From: Tetrahymena thermophila SB210
Taxonomy: Eukaryota; Ciliophora; Oligohymenophorea; Hymenostomatida; Tetrahymenidae
Length of the DNA stretch: 64,000 nt
Assembly: GCF_000189635.1 (NCBI RefSeq)
Contig: NW_002476403.1
Location: forward strand, 1,657 to 65,656
Direction: 5' to 3'
The notes under the pieces were generated by a model that saw nothing but the letters and a program-made list of their open reading frames with translations, searched no databases and had not been told where the DNA came from. The position numbers were made by a program, and so were the translations under genes. The stretch's first letter is position 1; each line of letters begins with the position of its first letter. This document shows positions 28,501-40,188 of this stretch, one piece after another.

Positions 28501-31500
28501 ATTAAAATAGCTTCAGAAGTCCAGAAATGCATTAAATATTGTATTTTTAACTAGGATCTTTGGTAACATCATCTAAATGGGTTGTTAGCTTATCACTGAG
28601 TGCTTTATTAAAGCAAGGTGTTAAAAGCTTCAAAATTTTCTTTAGTACCTACAAGAAAGAAGGTGTGAATGTATGGAAATGATTCGACAAGCACATGAGC
28701 ACTGGCTTTAATATACTCTTTAATTTATCTTCATTATTTAAAAGCTCCTTTGGGTGAGAGTCTTAGTTAATCATTTCATGCAAGCAACTTTAAGAAGTAC
28801 TGCTAATACCTCTTTCTATTCTCGTCATTTATCCAAAAAGTTTTAAAATAATTTTATATCTATAGCTGAGAATTTCACTTTGATCTTGCTAATTCTTTTC
28901 TCTATTCTTTAAGTTGCTCTTTGCTACTTTCTTAACAGGATTGAGCAGTAATAAGCTTTTAAGAAAACTTAATATGCTTTATATCAAATTTGACTATTCC
29001 TTCATACGAAGATCAATATCTTCAATATTCAAGTCGAATTCTTCTATATTTAAGTAAACCTAATGATTGATCTAAAAGGTATTCTAAACAGGAGCATTAT
29101 TACCAGCCTATTTAATATTTAGATATATATTTTAATATAATAGAAAAAATTTATTAAATTAATCAAGCAAATTAAAGGATTTTTGGGAAATAAAAACTTA
29201 AATAGCTAAGAATAAATAGCTATAATTTAATCATTAATTTTTTTTTTATTATTTATTTTACTCAAAACTTATATCAATATTATCAATTTTAATAAATAAG
29301 GTATAGGAATGATACTGCTATTGGGTACAAGTGTGTATAAAGTCAATTAAATGTTAAAATATAAAAAATACTCTTTGAGTTGATGCTCCTGCTGCTGGAG
29401 GTTAGGTTGATCCGGATGCAGGATTTGAAGGATTAGATGGATTACCATTAGTAGAAGCGTTGTTTGGACGAGGGGCATTAGATGCTGGAGCTTCACTAGG
29501 CTTAGCTCCGTTTTAGGCAGTTTAATTAGGTTAGTTAGCAGGTTTGGTATTTTCTATAATGATTTTGACATGCTTGGACATTTTTTCTGTATTGGTAGCG
29601 ATGATGATATCACTGCTTTGTATTATGTTTACAATATCAGGATCAAATTTGTAGTACTTTTCATTGAAAAATGTATTTTATTCTTCAGGAGGTATTTGTT
29701 AAGGAGGATCATTAATAAGCACTCTGAAAGGAAGACGATTTTAATCAATACAGATTAAGAATTCTAAAGTTTTGTAAACATTTGAAATGTATTTCATTTA
29801 TTTTATGTTTTCAAAGTTGTTATTTGTTAATGAGAAATTTTAAATTGAAGTTTTAATTTTCATAAGAAGAGAACCAAGGAAAGTATTTTGCATATTTTCG
29901 ATTATTTTACTGATAGGATGTTAAGTTACATTATAGGTATATGACGATTGAGAATTGTTGACATTACTGCTTTGAGAATTAAGATGAGGTGAGTCGAGCA
30001 TATTACTACCTGTAGTGAATGGTGAGTCTTCAAAATCGCTAGTATCCATTCTCCAGTAAAAAAGATCTATTAAATTCTTTTTATGGATTTATGAAGCATT
30101 AACTAAACAATCTTTAGCTAAAGTATGAGCGAATTCTCTATATGTTAATAAATTATTAAAAAATATAGCAATCAATTTCTTGCAAGCAATTCTTTCAAAG
30201 TTATCTTTATGCTTGCGGAAGAATTTAAGAGTCTTTGAAAGAATTTATGAAGACACTTTAGTTGTTTTTAAATTAATTATGTCAGGAATTTCGTTTAAGA
30301 TAATAAATATAGTGTTAATTATTTCAATAACGTTCTGTTGCTAGTTTTAGAGGAGAGTTTGGTCATTAATGTATTCTTCAATAAAGTCAAGTAAAATTAC
30401 TTGAAGACCATAAATTTTGTTTTAATTAGTTGTATTCATAAGCTCTTTTAAAATTGATTTCAAGTAGAAATCTTAGAATTCAACATAACTATTTCTGTCT
30501 GCATCTTTAAGATATTCTTGTTGATTCTTGAAGAATTTTTAAATAAATTCTATTTATCCACAAATTTAATCTTTGCACATATGTAACTCTTCTCTTGTTA
30601 AAATAACTTTCATCTTAACACTCCTGATACCGTTAAGAGTTATTGCCTTAATATATTTTAAGGCTTCATCCTTATTAGTCTTATAAAGAATACAAATAGT
30701 CTTATTCAGAATTTCTAAAATTTTTTAAGATTCTTTTTTAAATCTGTTTATGATAGAAAAACCTGTTGTTAACTTTTGATCAATTCCAACTATTTCAAAG
30801 AATATTTTTAATATCTTATCAAGTATTCCTTCATTTTCTTAAATCTTTTGATCATTTTAATTCACTTAGTGGATAGCCTAAAAGAGTTTTTTAGTTGGTT
30901 AATCTTTTTCTTCAAAAACATTTTCCATTTCATTCTATTCAAATAATAAATATAAAATTAATAAAAGTTTATTTTGATATATATATTTGTTGAGAAATTT
31001 ATAGAAAGTACTTAGAAGAAATTATCAGCAGCTTATGAACTAGAAACGGAGCTATTTTTAAATAATGAGTCAGGGAAGAATTAAAATAAAGTAATCTTAA
31101 GGATGCAAAAGGCGGCTAGTGTTGAGTTGCCTCGAACAGTCTGGCAGTAGAAATTGTCTATAATTTTATTAAATATATCTATAGAATGTAAAATGACATC
31201 ATTTAGTGGGAGGTTCAAAGTATCCTATTAAGGATTGTTCATTTCAATATTAATATAAAATTAGTCAAGATATTCTTAATTTTTTATGTCATTCTAAAGC
31301 TTTTCTTAGAATTTTGTTGATCTTGTCAAATGATTCATCCTTCCAAGAAGCTTCACTGCAATTATTGCAGGGTCGTTTTATATTTTTTTATCCTAAAAAA
31401 TAATAAAAATGTTAATAATCAAAAAAACTTTTTATATTAATTAATTAATTACAATTGAATGAGTATCAGGATAGAGATGGGGTTTCTTTCTTACTTCTTC

Positions 31501-34500
31501 AATAATTCTTTATTCATAAATAATTTCATATAATTTTTCCATTAATTCATCTTTGTTTTCCATAAACAAATGCTATGCTTCTTCATGTGTACAATAGCCT
31601 ATTATTTTTCATAGATGAAACAATTTTAACAAGAAACGTTTAAAATTATTCTTTTACCTAATATGCTTTCTATTGTTTTTAAAGAGCGAACTGTATTTGC
31701 CTAATCAAAGAGAGATAGAGCTTTAACTAGAGGACGGCCAATGATCTTAGTTTTAGCAACTATGTGCCTAATTTTAAGAGGGAGCAAAAGAATTAATTCA
31801 CAAACTATTACCTTAACTTCGTGAATATCAGTGTCATAAAGAGCAATTAGGTTTTCAATAATGTTAATATTTTGATATTAAGTGTCTTATTATGCAAGAG
31901 AAGATTATGAAGATGAGGATGAAGATTATGAAGAAGATGAAGAAGAAGACGAAGAATTGGAACTATTATCCTCTGATTTATTACAGATACCGAAAAATTA
32001 ATTATTAAGGTTATCGATTAGTTATTGACTTCTTTCACCAGGTGATAAAAAGCATTTAAACAAGGTCCTATATTTAAAATTTTTTTTGTTTTACCAATAA
32101 TTATTGTCTTGAATTCTTATAAAATCATTTAATTATTAAAATTTAAATTTGTTATTTGTTTTGATCAAACAAAAAACAATATTTTATTTAATATTTAAGT
32201 TTTTTTTGGTTAAAATAAAATGATTTATTTAATATTATAAATAACAATATTTCAATTTAAAAGTACAGTTTTTAAATAATTTACCTTAGGATTTATAAGT
32301 ACTCTAATGGATATTGTGAAGTATGGGATTTTTTTATGAGGAAGATAATTATTTATCTAAAATAACTATAAACGAATTCGTAATCAGTGAGACGAATGAA
32401 GCTTCGAAGAGGGATTTTTATTATACTTTATATGCGAGTGAAATATTTATCTCTGTATTCATAGAAAGGACTGAAGGGATCTATATTTTCTATGTTGGTA
32501 TTCAATTTATGCATTAGATAAATAATTAATATTTAGGCTAAATGAGAGTTTTCAATGGTTTAATTATTTTGCATTTACATTTACATTTTCGACTTATCCA
32601 TAACAACAAAAGGTTCAATTATTAAATTTTTCATGCAGTTTTCAGAGCAGTCACTGTACTTCAACAAATACTTAAAAATTGTGTCCATATTCGGCTCAAA
32701 AATATCTTTGAATGATATTTTATCATTGATCAAACCGAAATTTTACATGAAAAACAGTAAATTGTTCCTTTTACTTGATTAACTATAATCATTAGATCTA
32801 CTGTTGGTGTGCTCATAGTCATGGAAGAACTCAAAAACTTCTAAACCGTTTTTAAGGATTTTTCTAAAAATATTTCTTTATTCTTTCTTTAATGTATTGT
32901 ACATACTTAACTGCATTTTTCTTTGTTCGATTTGCTTGGGATTTGCATTTTTATATTTTTGAGTAAAATTGATGAACTCTTCTTCTCTATTTTCATTGAA
33001 AAATACAATTTAAATGTCTCTCTGCAACTCAATTAGGTATTCTACAATTTTATTTTTAATATCTCTGACAAATTAGCGGTCTATATTTTTCTTTATCTTG
33101 ATACCATTAAAAAAAAGGGTTTCCTTTTAATTATAAATTTCTAAGTGGTGGAATTATAAATGTTGAAGACTTTATAGATTGCTTTCTATGTTAACATTAT
33201 TGCTCTTAATAAAATCTATGCGCTTTTTCTTCCACTCAATGTCATCATAATCGCCTAAATTAGCTATAGGCATCTAATTTAAATGAAGTTAAGTCACTGT
33301 TTTTTCTTTATTCTCTTCTTTTTATGAGAATTAATTATCTCTTTCATTTTTTTAAAACTGAGGTTCTTCTATTTGCATTTACTAGTCATTCACTTCATCC
33401 TCTTTTTTTCCATCATTTTTTTTATTTTAGCTTTACTGATTGTTTCCCTGACTAGCTTCTTACTAACTCATAAAACGCTTTATAGATTAGAAATTTCTCT
33501 TAATTTCTTTGTATTTCATTTAAATTGCATGCACAACTTTCATCAAAATACTATGTCTGAAGACTTTAATTTCATTAGGAATCTTACTATTAATACCAAA
33601 ATTAATGAAATGTTTTAGAACGTCCCTTAGCATTTCAAGAGATTTTTCTTGCATAAAAACATACAATTAGTTATCAAATATATTTTTTATTAAAGTCTCA
33701 ATCATATTAAAGATAATCTACTGCATTTACATGATATCATTTATGCGAACAGATTGTTGCTGAATTTAGCTTACATAATAGCGAGAGAACTCCGAATTAA
33801 GTTATTTATACAATTCGATGAGTTGATGTTACAACTAGTTCTTGCCGTAAATACTGATTAATTAAACACTTCCAACTATTTTTTATTCTTGGTAAAGCTA
33901 TTACCAATACTTCACTTTTAGCTTGCCTTGCTTATGTGTTATAAGATTCTTCAAATTTGATATTGTATCAATTCTTTAAGTATAAAATTCCTCAGGGCAC
34001 TTATCAACCAAGTTAATGGCACATTCAATAACTTTATCAGTATCTAAAATTTATTCTAACATTTGCTTATTCATATTTTTGAAAATAGCTCTTTGTGAAA
34101 AATCGTCGTTTTTCTTTATGAAAACGCTAAAAAATTTAATCATTTTAGCAAGCACTATAATGAGTTCTTGAGCAACATTCTTGCCTAACTCCTCATATAT
34201 TTCCTAAATCTTAAGATCGGAAAACCCCTTGATGACATTATTAATCATTTCTTTAGTTTATTTGACTAATTAATTATTAAAATTTTCAAAGTTGTAATTT
34301 TTTTGTTGACTATTTTATTGACTTGCATTGTTGTTGCTATTTGTCTAATTACCTTCCTCAACAATAGCAGAAGCAGCAGAAGAATTCACATTATTGTTGT
34401 TTTAGTTGTTTTCATCTTTTTCTTGAAGAGCATTTTGCTTAATAGCTTAAAATTTCATGCAAATCTTACAAAGAGGCTGCAAGTCTAAATTTGCAATAGT

Positions 34501-35633
34501 AATAAAAGTATGAGGAAGCTAACTAAGAATCTATAAAGATAAAGGACTGGGAATAATTTTATCTGCTTGATTTTGTTGCTAGCCCTATTATATTTAACTT
34601 AATTGTTGCTACTAATTAACTTAACTCTAAGACTGAGATTGTTGCTACTATCTTGGATTTTTCTTGCTTGAAGAAGAAGACGAAGGTACGTTTTATTCTT
34701 TTAAAATATTAAATTAAGGATCTTTATAGTTTTAACTTAATTCTTGAATAAGTTTGGACTTGTCACATAACACTTTATAAACATCATCTGTGAGCTGCTC
34801 TAATTTAGGATAATTATCTTCAATGTCTATTAAAGTATTGAGAAAATCCTCTATTTTATGATCAATCATTGGCCTATTTGATTGATTCTATTTTCCATTA
34901 ACACTTGCTTATTGATCTTAATTATTTTCTTCTATTTGCATCCCATTTGCATCTTACTATAATTACTATATTTTTTCTTCCTGCTACTGTTATTAAAATT
35001 AAATAAGACTTGCATATGCACTTTAGAGGCTTTCTATGCTAAATTCTGTCATTTTTTAAATTAAACCTGCATGCTAACTATTTATTTATTCTGCTAGCTA
35101 CTTTATGAATTCTTGAAGTATTTTAGTAGCACAATTTGCATTAGTTTCATTGTCTCTACGTACAATATCTAATAATAAAGAATATAAACGAACATTTGTC
35201 TACTGATTTCTAACAACAAAAAATTTATTGAGCAATTCTAATATTGATAAACGAGTGCGCTACACCTAATTATATTCATATTGCATAGGCGACTATTCTA
35301 AAATCTCCATGTAAGCTGGTAAAAATATATCAACTATCTCTATAAACACCTTGCTGCTCTCCCTACTATTATTTTATGGGTTATTTCCGCCTCCAATCTC
35401 GTGATTTGCTAAATCTGTTTCAAGAAACTGTATGGCATTTTTAATATGATCCTCCTATAAATAATGTTCTATTTTTATTAATTATCAAAAAATAATGCTT
35501 TAAGTTCATTCATTTCGCAATTTATCTTCATCATGCCCTTAATTACTTATATATAATTCCTTTTATAGCCAATTTACTAATTAACCTTGCCTCCTACTTG
35601 CAATTTCATTAAATTTATGAGAATTATCCGCCA
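19505..35633 (-). CDS. TRA1: TRRAP/Tra1-family PIKK pseudokinase, copy 2
   Basis: A second giant TRRAP/Tra1 scaffold, estimated at about 4,800 residues and diverged from copy 1. It starts MADNSHKFNEIASRRQ. A block near 32300 ending in HTSQYPLEYLQIL matches HTSPYPLEYLKIL of copy 1. The FAT region has WRERMPHKYENLITWK (near 22640). The kinase-like domain has FIYIRKEFTYNYSSAMFF and SIRISRNISNYINDIG; GDRH is replaced by GQSL and DFG by TNT. It ends in IYKYWF then TGA. Clear introns include 19863-19941, 20683-20861, 21985-22054, 22663-22723, 23109-23163, 24393-24460, 25444-25505, 25669-25720, 27007-27058, 32068-32284 and 35469-35546. Others are approximate (25961-26114, and near 27416-27532, 28157-28224, 29107-29370, 30933-31015, 31393-31455, 31600-31660). 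About 3.1 kb at the 5' end appears intron-free after intron 1. The family call is firm; some exon edges need transcript data. Confidence 0.88.
29373..29540 (-). other. Ala/Pro/Asn/Gly-rich linker in TRRAP copy 2
   Basis: On the minus strand this exon end codes for a low-complexity segment with repeated NPSNP-like, PPAAG-like and ASTN-like units directly before the intron near 29107-29370. It resembles in character the longer Pro/Asn/Gln insert of copy 1 at 7018-7620, though whether the two align exactly is an inference. Confidence 0.6.
31901..31972 (-). repeat. Poly-Ser/Gln coding tract in TRRAP copy 2
   Basis: The minus strand reads as runs of TCT/TCA/TCC/TCG serine codons broken by TAA and TAG glutamine codons, about 24 codons long. 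It is in frame with the flanking helical sequence and follows the intron 32068-32284. Copy 1 has no equivalent tract at the matching point, so it may be a recent slippage expansion. Confidence 0.75.
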
Positions 35634-38600
35634 TTAATAATAATTCAATAAATAAAGAGGAAAAGGAGGAAAAATTAAAAAAAATTTTGGACTGAAATTC
35701 ATAGGTAAATCTCAAATTTTGTTCAAGTTAAGATGTTTAAAAAGACTATGATGAGACGATAAATGCTATAAAATTATTTTACTCAATCTAAAAAAATTTC
35801 GAAAATCTGAGACGATTTCCTTTGCCTTATCCACTTTGAAACTCATATGCAAAGATGTTTTTATTAGATTCTTTTTTCTTTTATTTTATTTCAAATCAAA
35901 GACTAATTCAGATTGATTTATATTTTTTAATTGATTCCTTGTATTTTTTCATTCATAATTCCTAATCAAATTTACATCTCAATCAATCTATCTATACACT
36001 ATATGTATTAATTTATATAGCTATTCATCTATTAATAAATCATTTAATTTGCATCCTTAATTTATCAAATACTAATTAGCTCAAAACTTATAAAGGCAAG
36101 TATCATCAAATTTTCATGACAATATTAATATTTTTAACAAGCGAATCTCTAAAAAAAAAGATAAGAAAAACACAAAAAATTATATAAAGGAAATTGCGAA
36201 AAAAAAAATTGAGCGATAACACTAAAAAAATTAAAAAATATCTTTTTTTAAAAATAAGATATAATAAATATAAAAATAAGGAGGGAATTAGATTCCATTC
36301 TTAAAAAAAATTCATATTAATACTCAAAAATAAGTAAAAATGTTTATTATTACAATTAAAAAAGTTTATAATTGCTTCCCTAGTTTTAAATATTATCCTA
36401 TTCCAAAATTTAAATATAAGATTTATGATAAAAAAATAAGCAAAATTAAAATATTTCATACTTAAGAATTTGATTTATTTAATTTATCTTGTATATATTT
36501 TATAATATTTGATTAGTTGTAACAAAAATTTTTAAATATATTTGTTAATTAATTAATTAAAGTCAAAAATAAGTTTAAAAAATGAAATAATATTCATTTG
36601 TTTCAAAATAGATGAAAAATTATTTATTAAAAAAGTTTCTATTTTAATTCACATTAAATGTTTCTAAAAAATTGTTGAAGAGATAACCAACCAGCTAATA
36701 TTTATTCTAAATTCCGTTTAAGAATACAATTTCATCAAATTTAAAACAAAATTGAATTCTCTGGCTGTTAAAAATAATTAGTAATAACTTCTATTTGAAG
36801 ATATATTTAATAAAAAATAAACATCACATACATATTTCTTTTTTTTCACATAAACTTATTAATAAAATATTTTTTTGGTGTAATTTTTAAAATATTTTTT
36901 AATTAATTTTCATGCTAAATAATTTAATTACAAACAAATATGTTTTGGTTTTGTTATTTTAATTCATTCTTAATAGATTTAAATCTTTTGAAGATTATCT
37001 AAAAAAAAGTATTAAAAATAACAATAAATTAATTATTTTCTTCGTCAGTTTTTGAGTAATTACACTTCTCAAAAAATATATTAACAAGAAACTAATCTTT
37101 TAGCTTTGAAACAATTTATTCCAGTTTTTTCTTAATCAATCTAGATACCCCTATATTTATGATAAATAATTTTTTTAAAACTATTAAAATAAATAATTAT
37201 ATGTCTGTTTACATTAAGGCCAGTGTATAATAAGTTAGATTTTAACATTTTGAAGTAGCTTTATGAAATTTAATTAGACTTATTTAGCCAAATAAGTTTT
37301 AACTAATAAAATAAATAAAAATAGTACATGATTAGCTTTAAAAAGTATTTGTTAAATCAAGAAACAAAGGAAAACCAATAAATAAATTAAGAAAACATTC
37401 TAAATAATTAAAATGAAAAAAAAAGTAATTAAATTCATAAATATTGTAAAGAAGAGTATTAATATTTCAAATTATACCTTAAATCTATTTAAAAATTGTT
37501 TAGCTATTTACATTAGCCGATCCCATTTCCTAGATTTAAAATTCCTTAATCTGATATCTTATTAGCACTTAAACAAGAAAGTAAATATAGTAGAATGAAT
37601 GAAAGATAGTAAAATTTTTTACTATAAAAATAATTTAAAGGAAATTAAATTATTTAATTTAGGTAGACATTATCCAATGTAACTAGCCCCTTAGCTTGAT
37701 ATATTATTATTGCTAATATGTTTTTTTAATAAGAAATTATTATTAATAAATAAAAAAATTAATAATACAATAAATTGATGGTGAAAGATTCCAGATTTGA
37801 GCTATTTTAGAATTCTTAAACTAAGTTTTATGTTTCTTAAGGTCCAATACAATCTTAACTATTAAATTATATTTTAGTTAGCAATATAAAAATAACTAGT
37901 TAATCATACCTCAAATGTAAAGTAAAAGACTTAATATTTTTATTTTAATAAATTCCTTAGCTCAACTTTAAAGTGTCTACTGATTCAGAAATTTGAGAAA
38001 TGTTACTAATAAATAAAAATTTAAAGATTATTAGCTTTCTTTTTTGTTTTATTTAAGTCTTTCAAGGAAAATAAATAAGTTTATGAAAAGCTAGTAAGTA
38101 TTTATTAGGTTAACTTAAAATACATCCAATCACTAATACTTCTTCAAATTAAATACTGATGAATTTAACTTAATTAAATGTGAATTTAGCTTTATTAGCT
38201 TAATTAAATATGAAATCTATAAATTAGTTTAGAGATTTTTAGTAAATAATTGTTTTTTAAATAGAATTTTTTTCTTAAAACTTAAAATATTTTTTAATAT
38301 AATAATTAATTTTTTTAAATTAAATATAACTAGCTACCTTAAATCTAAAACAAAAGATTCTATATTTATACAATCAGCTATTCCTTGAGAAACTATTTAT
38401 ATATACTCATTGGTTATCTAATGTCCTCTTTTATAATGAATAATTAATTATTTTACTACTTTAAAAATAAATAAATTACTCTAAACACATAGAAAATGAT
38501 GTGATATTGGTATGTTATTTTAATTATTCAAATATTTACTAAAGAAATTCATTAGTGATCTATTAATACCTTGGTTTAGATAAAAAATATTCATCAGATT

Positions 38601-40188
38601 AAGTATAATAAATAAGTAGTAAGAGATTTTTACTTAAAATTAAAATCTATAAATTTTTTGTTTGAGCTCATTAAATTTTGACAAAGTTAACTTTTTTATC
38701 TATTATTAAAAAAAATAAAAATAGTGTCATTAATATTAATTTATGAATAATCTTAAATCTTTACTGTTATTTTTTTTTTTGTATTTTTTTCTAGAGCAAA
38801 GTTACTTAATCTTTTTAAATTCTTTGGGTTATTAAAAACACTCTAACATACAAAAAGTTTACCTAATAGTTATTTATTGATATTTATCCAGCTTCATTTT
38901 AAGTTAAAATATAATGTTTATATTTTATATTTTATTTGTTTAATCACTGATTATTTATTTACTTACATAGGTATGATGGTAATTTGTTTAATATTGATAT
39001 TCAACAGTTCCAAAAAGAAAATTAAAGTTGAAAATGAAATAAACATCTAGCTTAATAAATTTAAGAAAGAATTTGAAGTTACTAATTAGTATAAATTCAA
39101 CTATCTTTATTAACAAAAATATGAAATTTTTAAGAATTGAATTACTAAAATAAAATATTTTTCAATATAATTTTTTATTTAATAAAAAAGATTTGATTTA
39201 TATTGGTTTTAATTTAATATTTGGTTATTAATTAATTTATAATTAATACAGAGTTTCTCTTACTTTAGGAATTAATTTCATCATCTAAGATTAAGATACT
39301 TTGATTGAATGACGTGAAATTTATAAAGTACGAGGTAAAAACAAAATTTATCATATTTTTAAGATTTACTAAAAATAATAATCAAAGACTAGTTTTTTTT
39401 AAGAGGTTTTTTTGTTAATTTTAATAATTTACTAAATAAAAACAAATAAATGATAATAAAATAATTTAGAATAGATAAAATTGGTGATATTTTTTTTATA
39501 GTAAAGCTGTTATATTAATAGAATAACAGTTTCTAAAGTTTTATTATGATTTATTTTATTAATATTTTTTTTTCAGGTATTAAGAATGTAGAAGATTAAT
39601 AATTTTTTATAGAATAAAAAAAACATGGATAGAAAAGCTTTTTACTTAATTTTAAACTCATTTTTAAAGATAATTAGTTGAAACATATTTAATATAGCTA
39701 TAGATGCATATTTAAAAAATTTAAGAGGTCATTTAGTTAAAGATTAACTACCAGGTAGTTAAATGTATTTAAAAGAATTTTTTTTAAGTGTACTTATTAA
39801 AGATAGACATAATAAAGGCATTTATTTATAGTGAGTAAAGAAGAGATGTGATTGAAAGTCTACTTAGCAAATAACTAATGCAAATATTAAAATTACGTAT
39901 GAATTTTTACTTTAAATTAAAAAGGAGAGTTATTATCTGATCTATAGTGATAATAAGAAACATATCAGCTGCTTAGATGAATTATGAGCGAATTAACATG
40001 CAATTTTGCAAATAAAAATTATGCATTCAAAATAAAAAATAAATAATTAATAGATCTACAATTCTTTTAATATCTTAAATATTCTTAAGGATATAATTTC
40101 AAAATATAGCTTATTATTTAATTGAATAAATAAACAATCAAACAAACAAACAAACAAATATTTTCAATTACTCTACCTCCTATTAAAG
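35634..40188. other. 4.5 kb gap between two divergent genes, no gene recognised
   Basis: This is the longest stretch without a supported gene. It lies between the start of TRRAP copy 2 (minus) and the start of PDHB (plus), so it should hold both promoters. The DNA is AT-rich throughout, with homopolymer runs and frequent TGA in all frames. I see no splice-consistent chain of exons, no tRNA-like internal promoter boxes and no transposon termini. A (CAAA)n tract lies at its right end (about 40134-40158). A non-coding RNA gene or origin cannot be ruled out by eye. Confidence 0.5.
40134..40158 (+). repeat. (CAAA)n microsatellite upstream of PDHB
   Basis: About six tandem CAAA units end roughly 30 bases before the PDHB start codon, in the likely 5' leader or core promoter. 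Similar CAAA tracts occur at 48826-48845 and 54441-54491, so this motif recurs in intergenic DNA of this window. Confidence 0.8.

Noticed and set aside
32068-32284. A gene boundary splitting TRRAP copy 2 into two genes
   Set aside because: The segment has intron ends, the flanking exons join in phase 2, and copy 1 has an intron at the same codon and phase, so it is one gene.
39507-39529. A 7-bp inverted repeat with a 9-base loop
   Set aside because: Short AT-rich inverted repeats are expected by chance in DNA of this composition. No T-run, gene end or conserved context supports a function.
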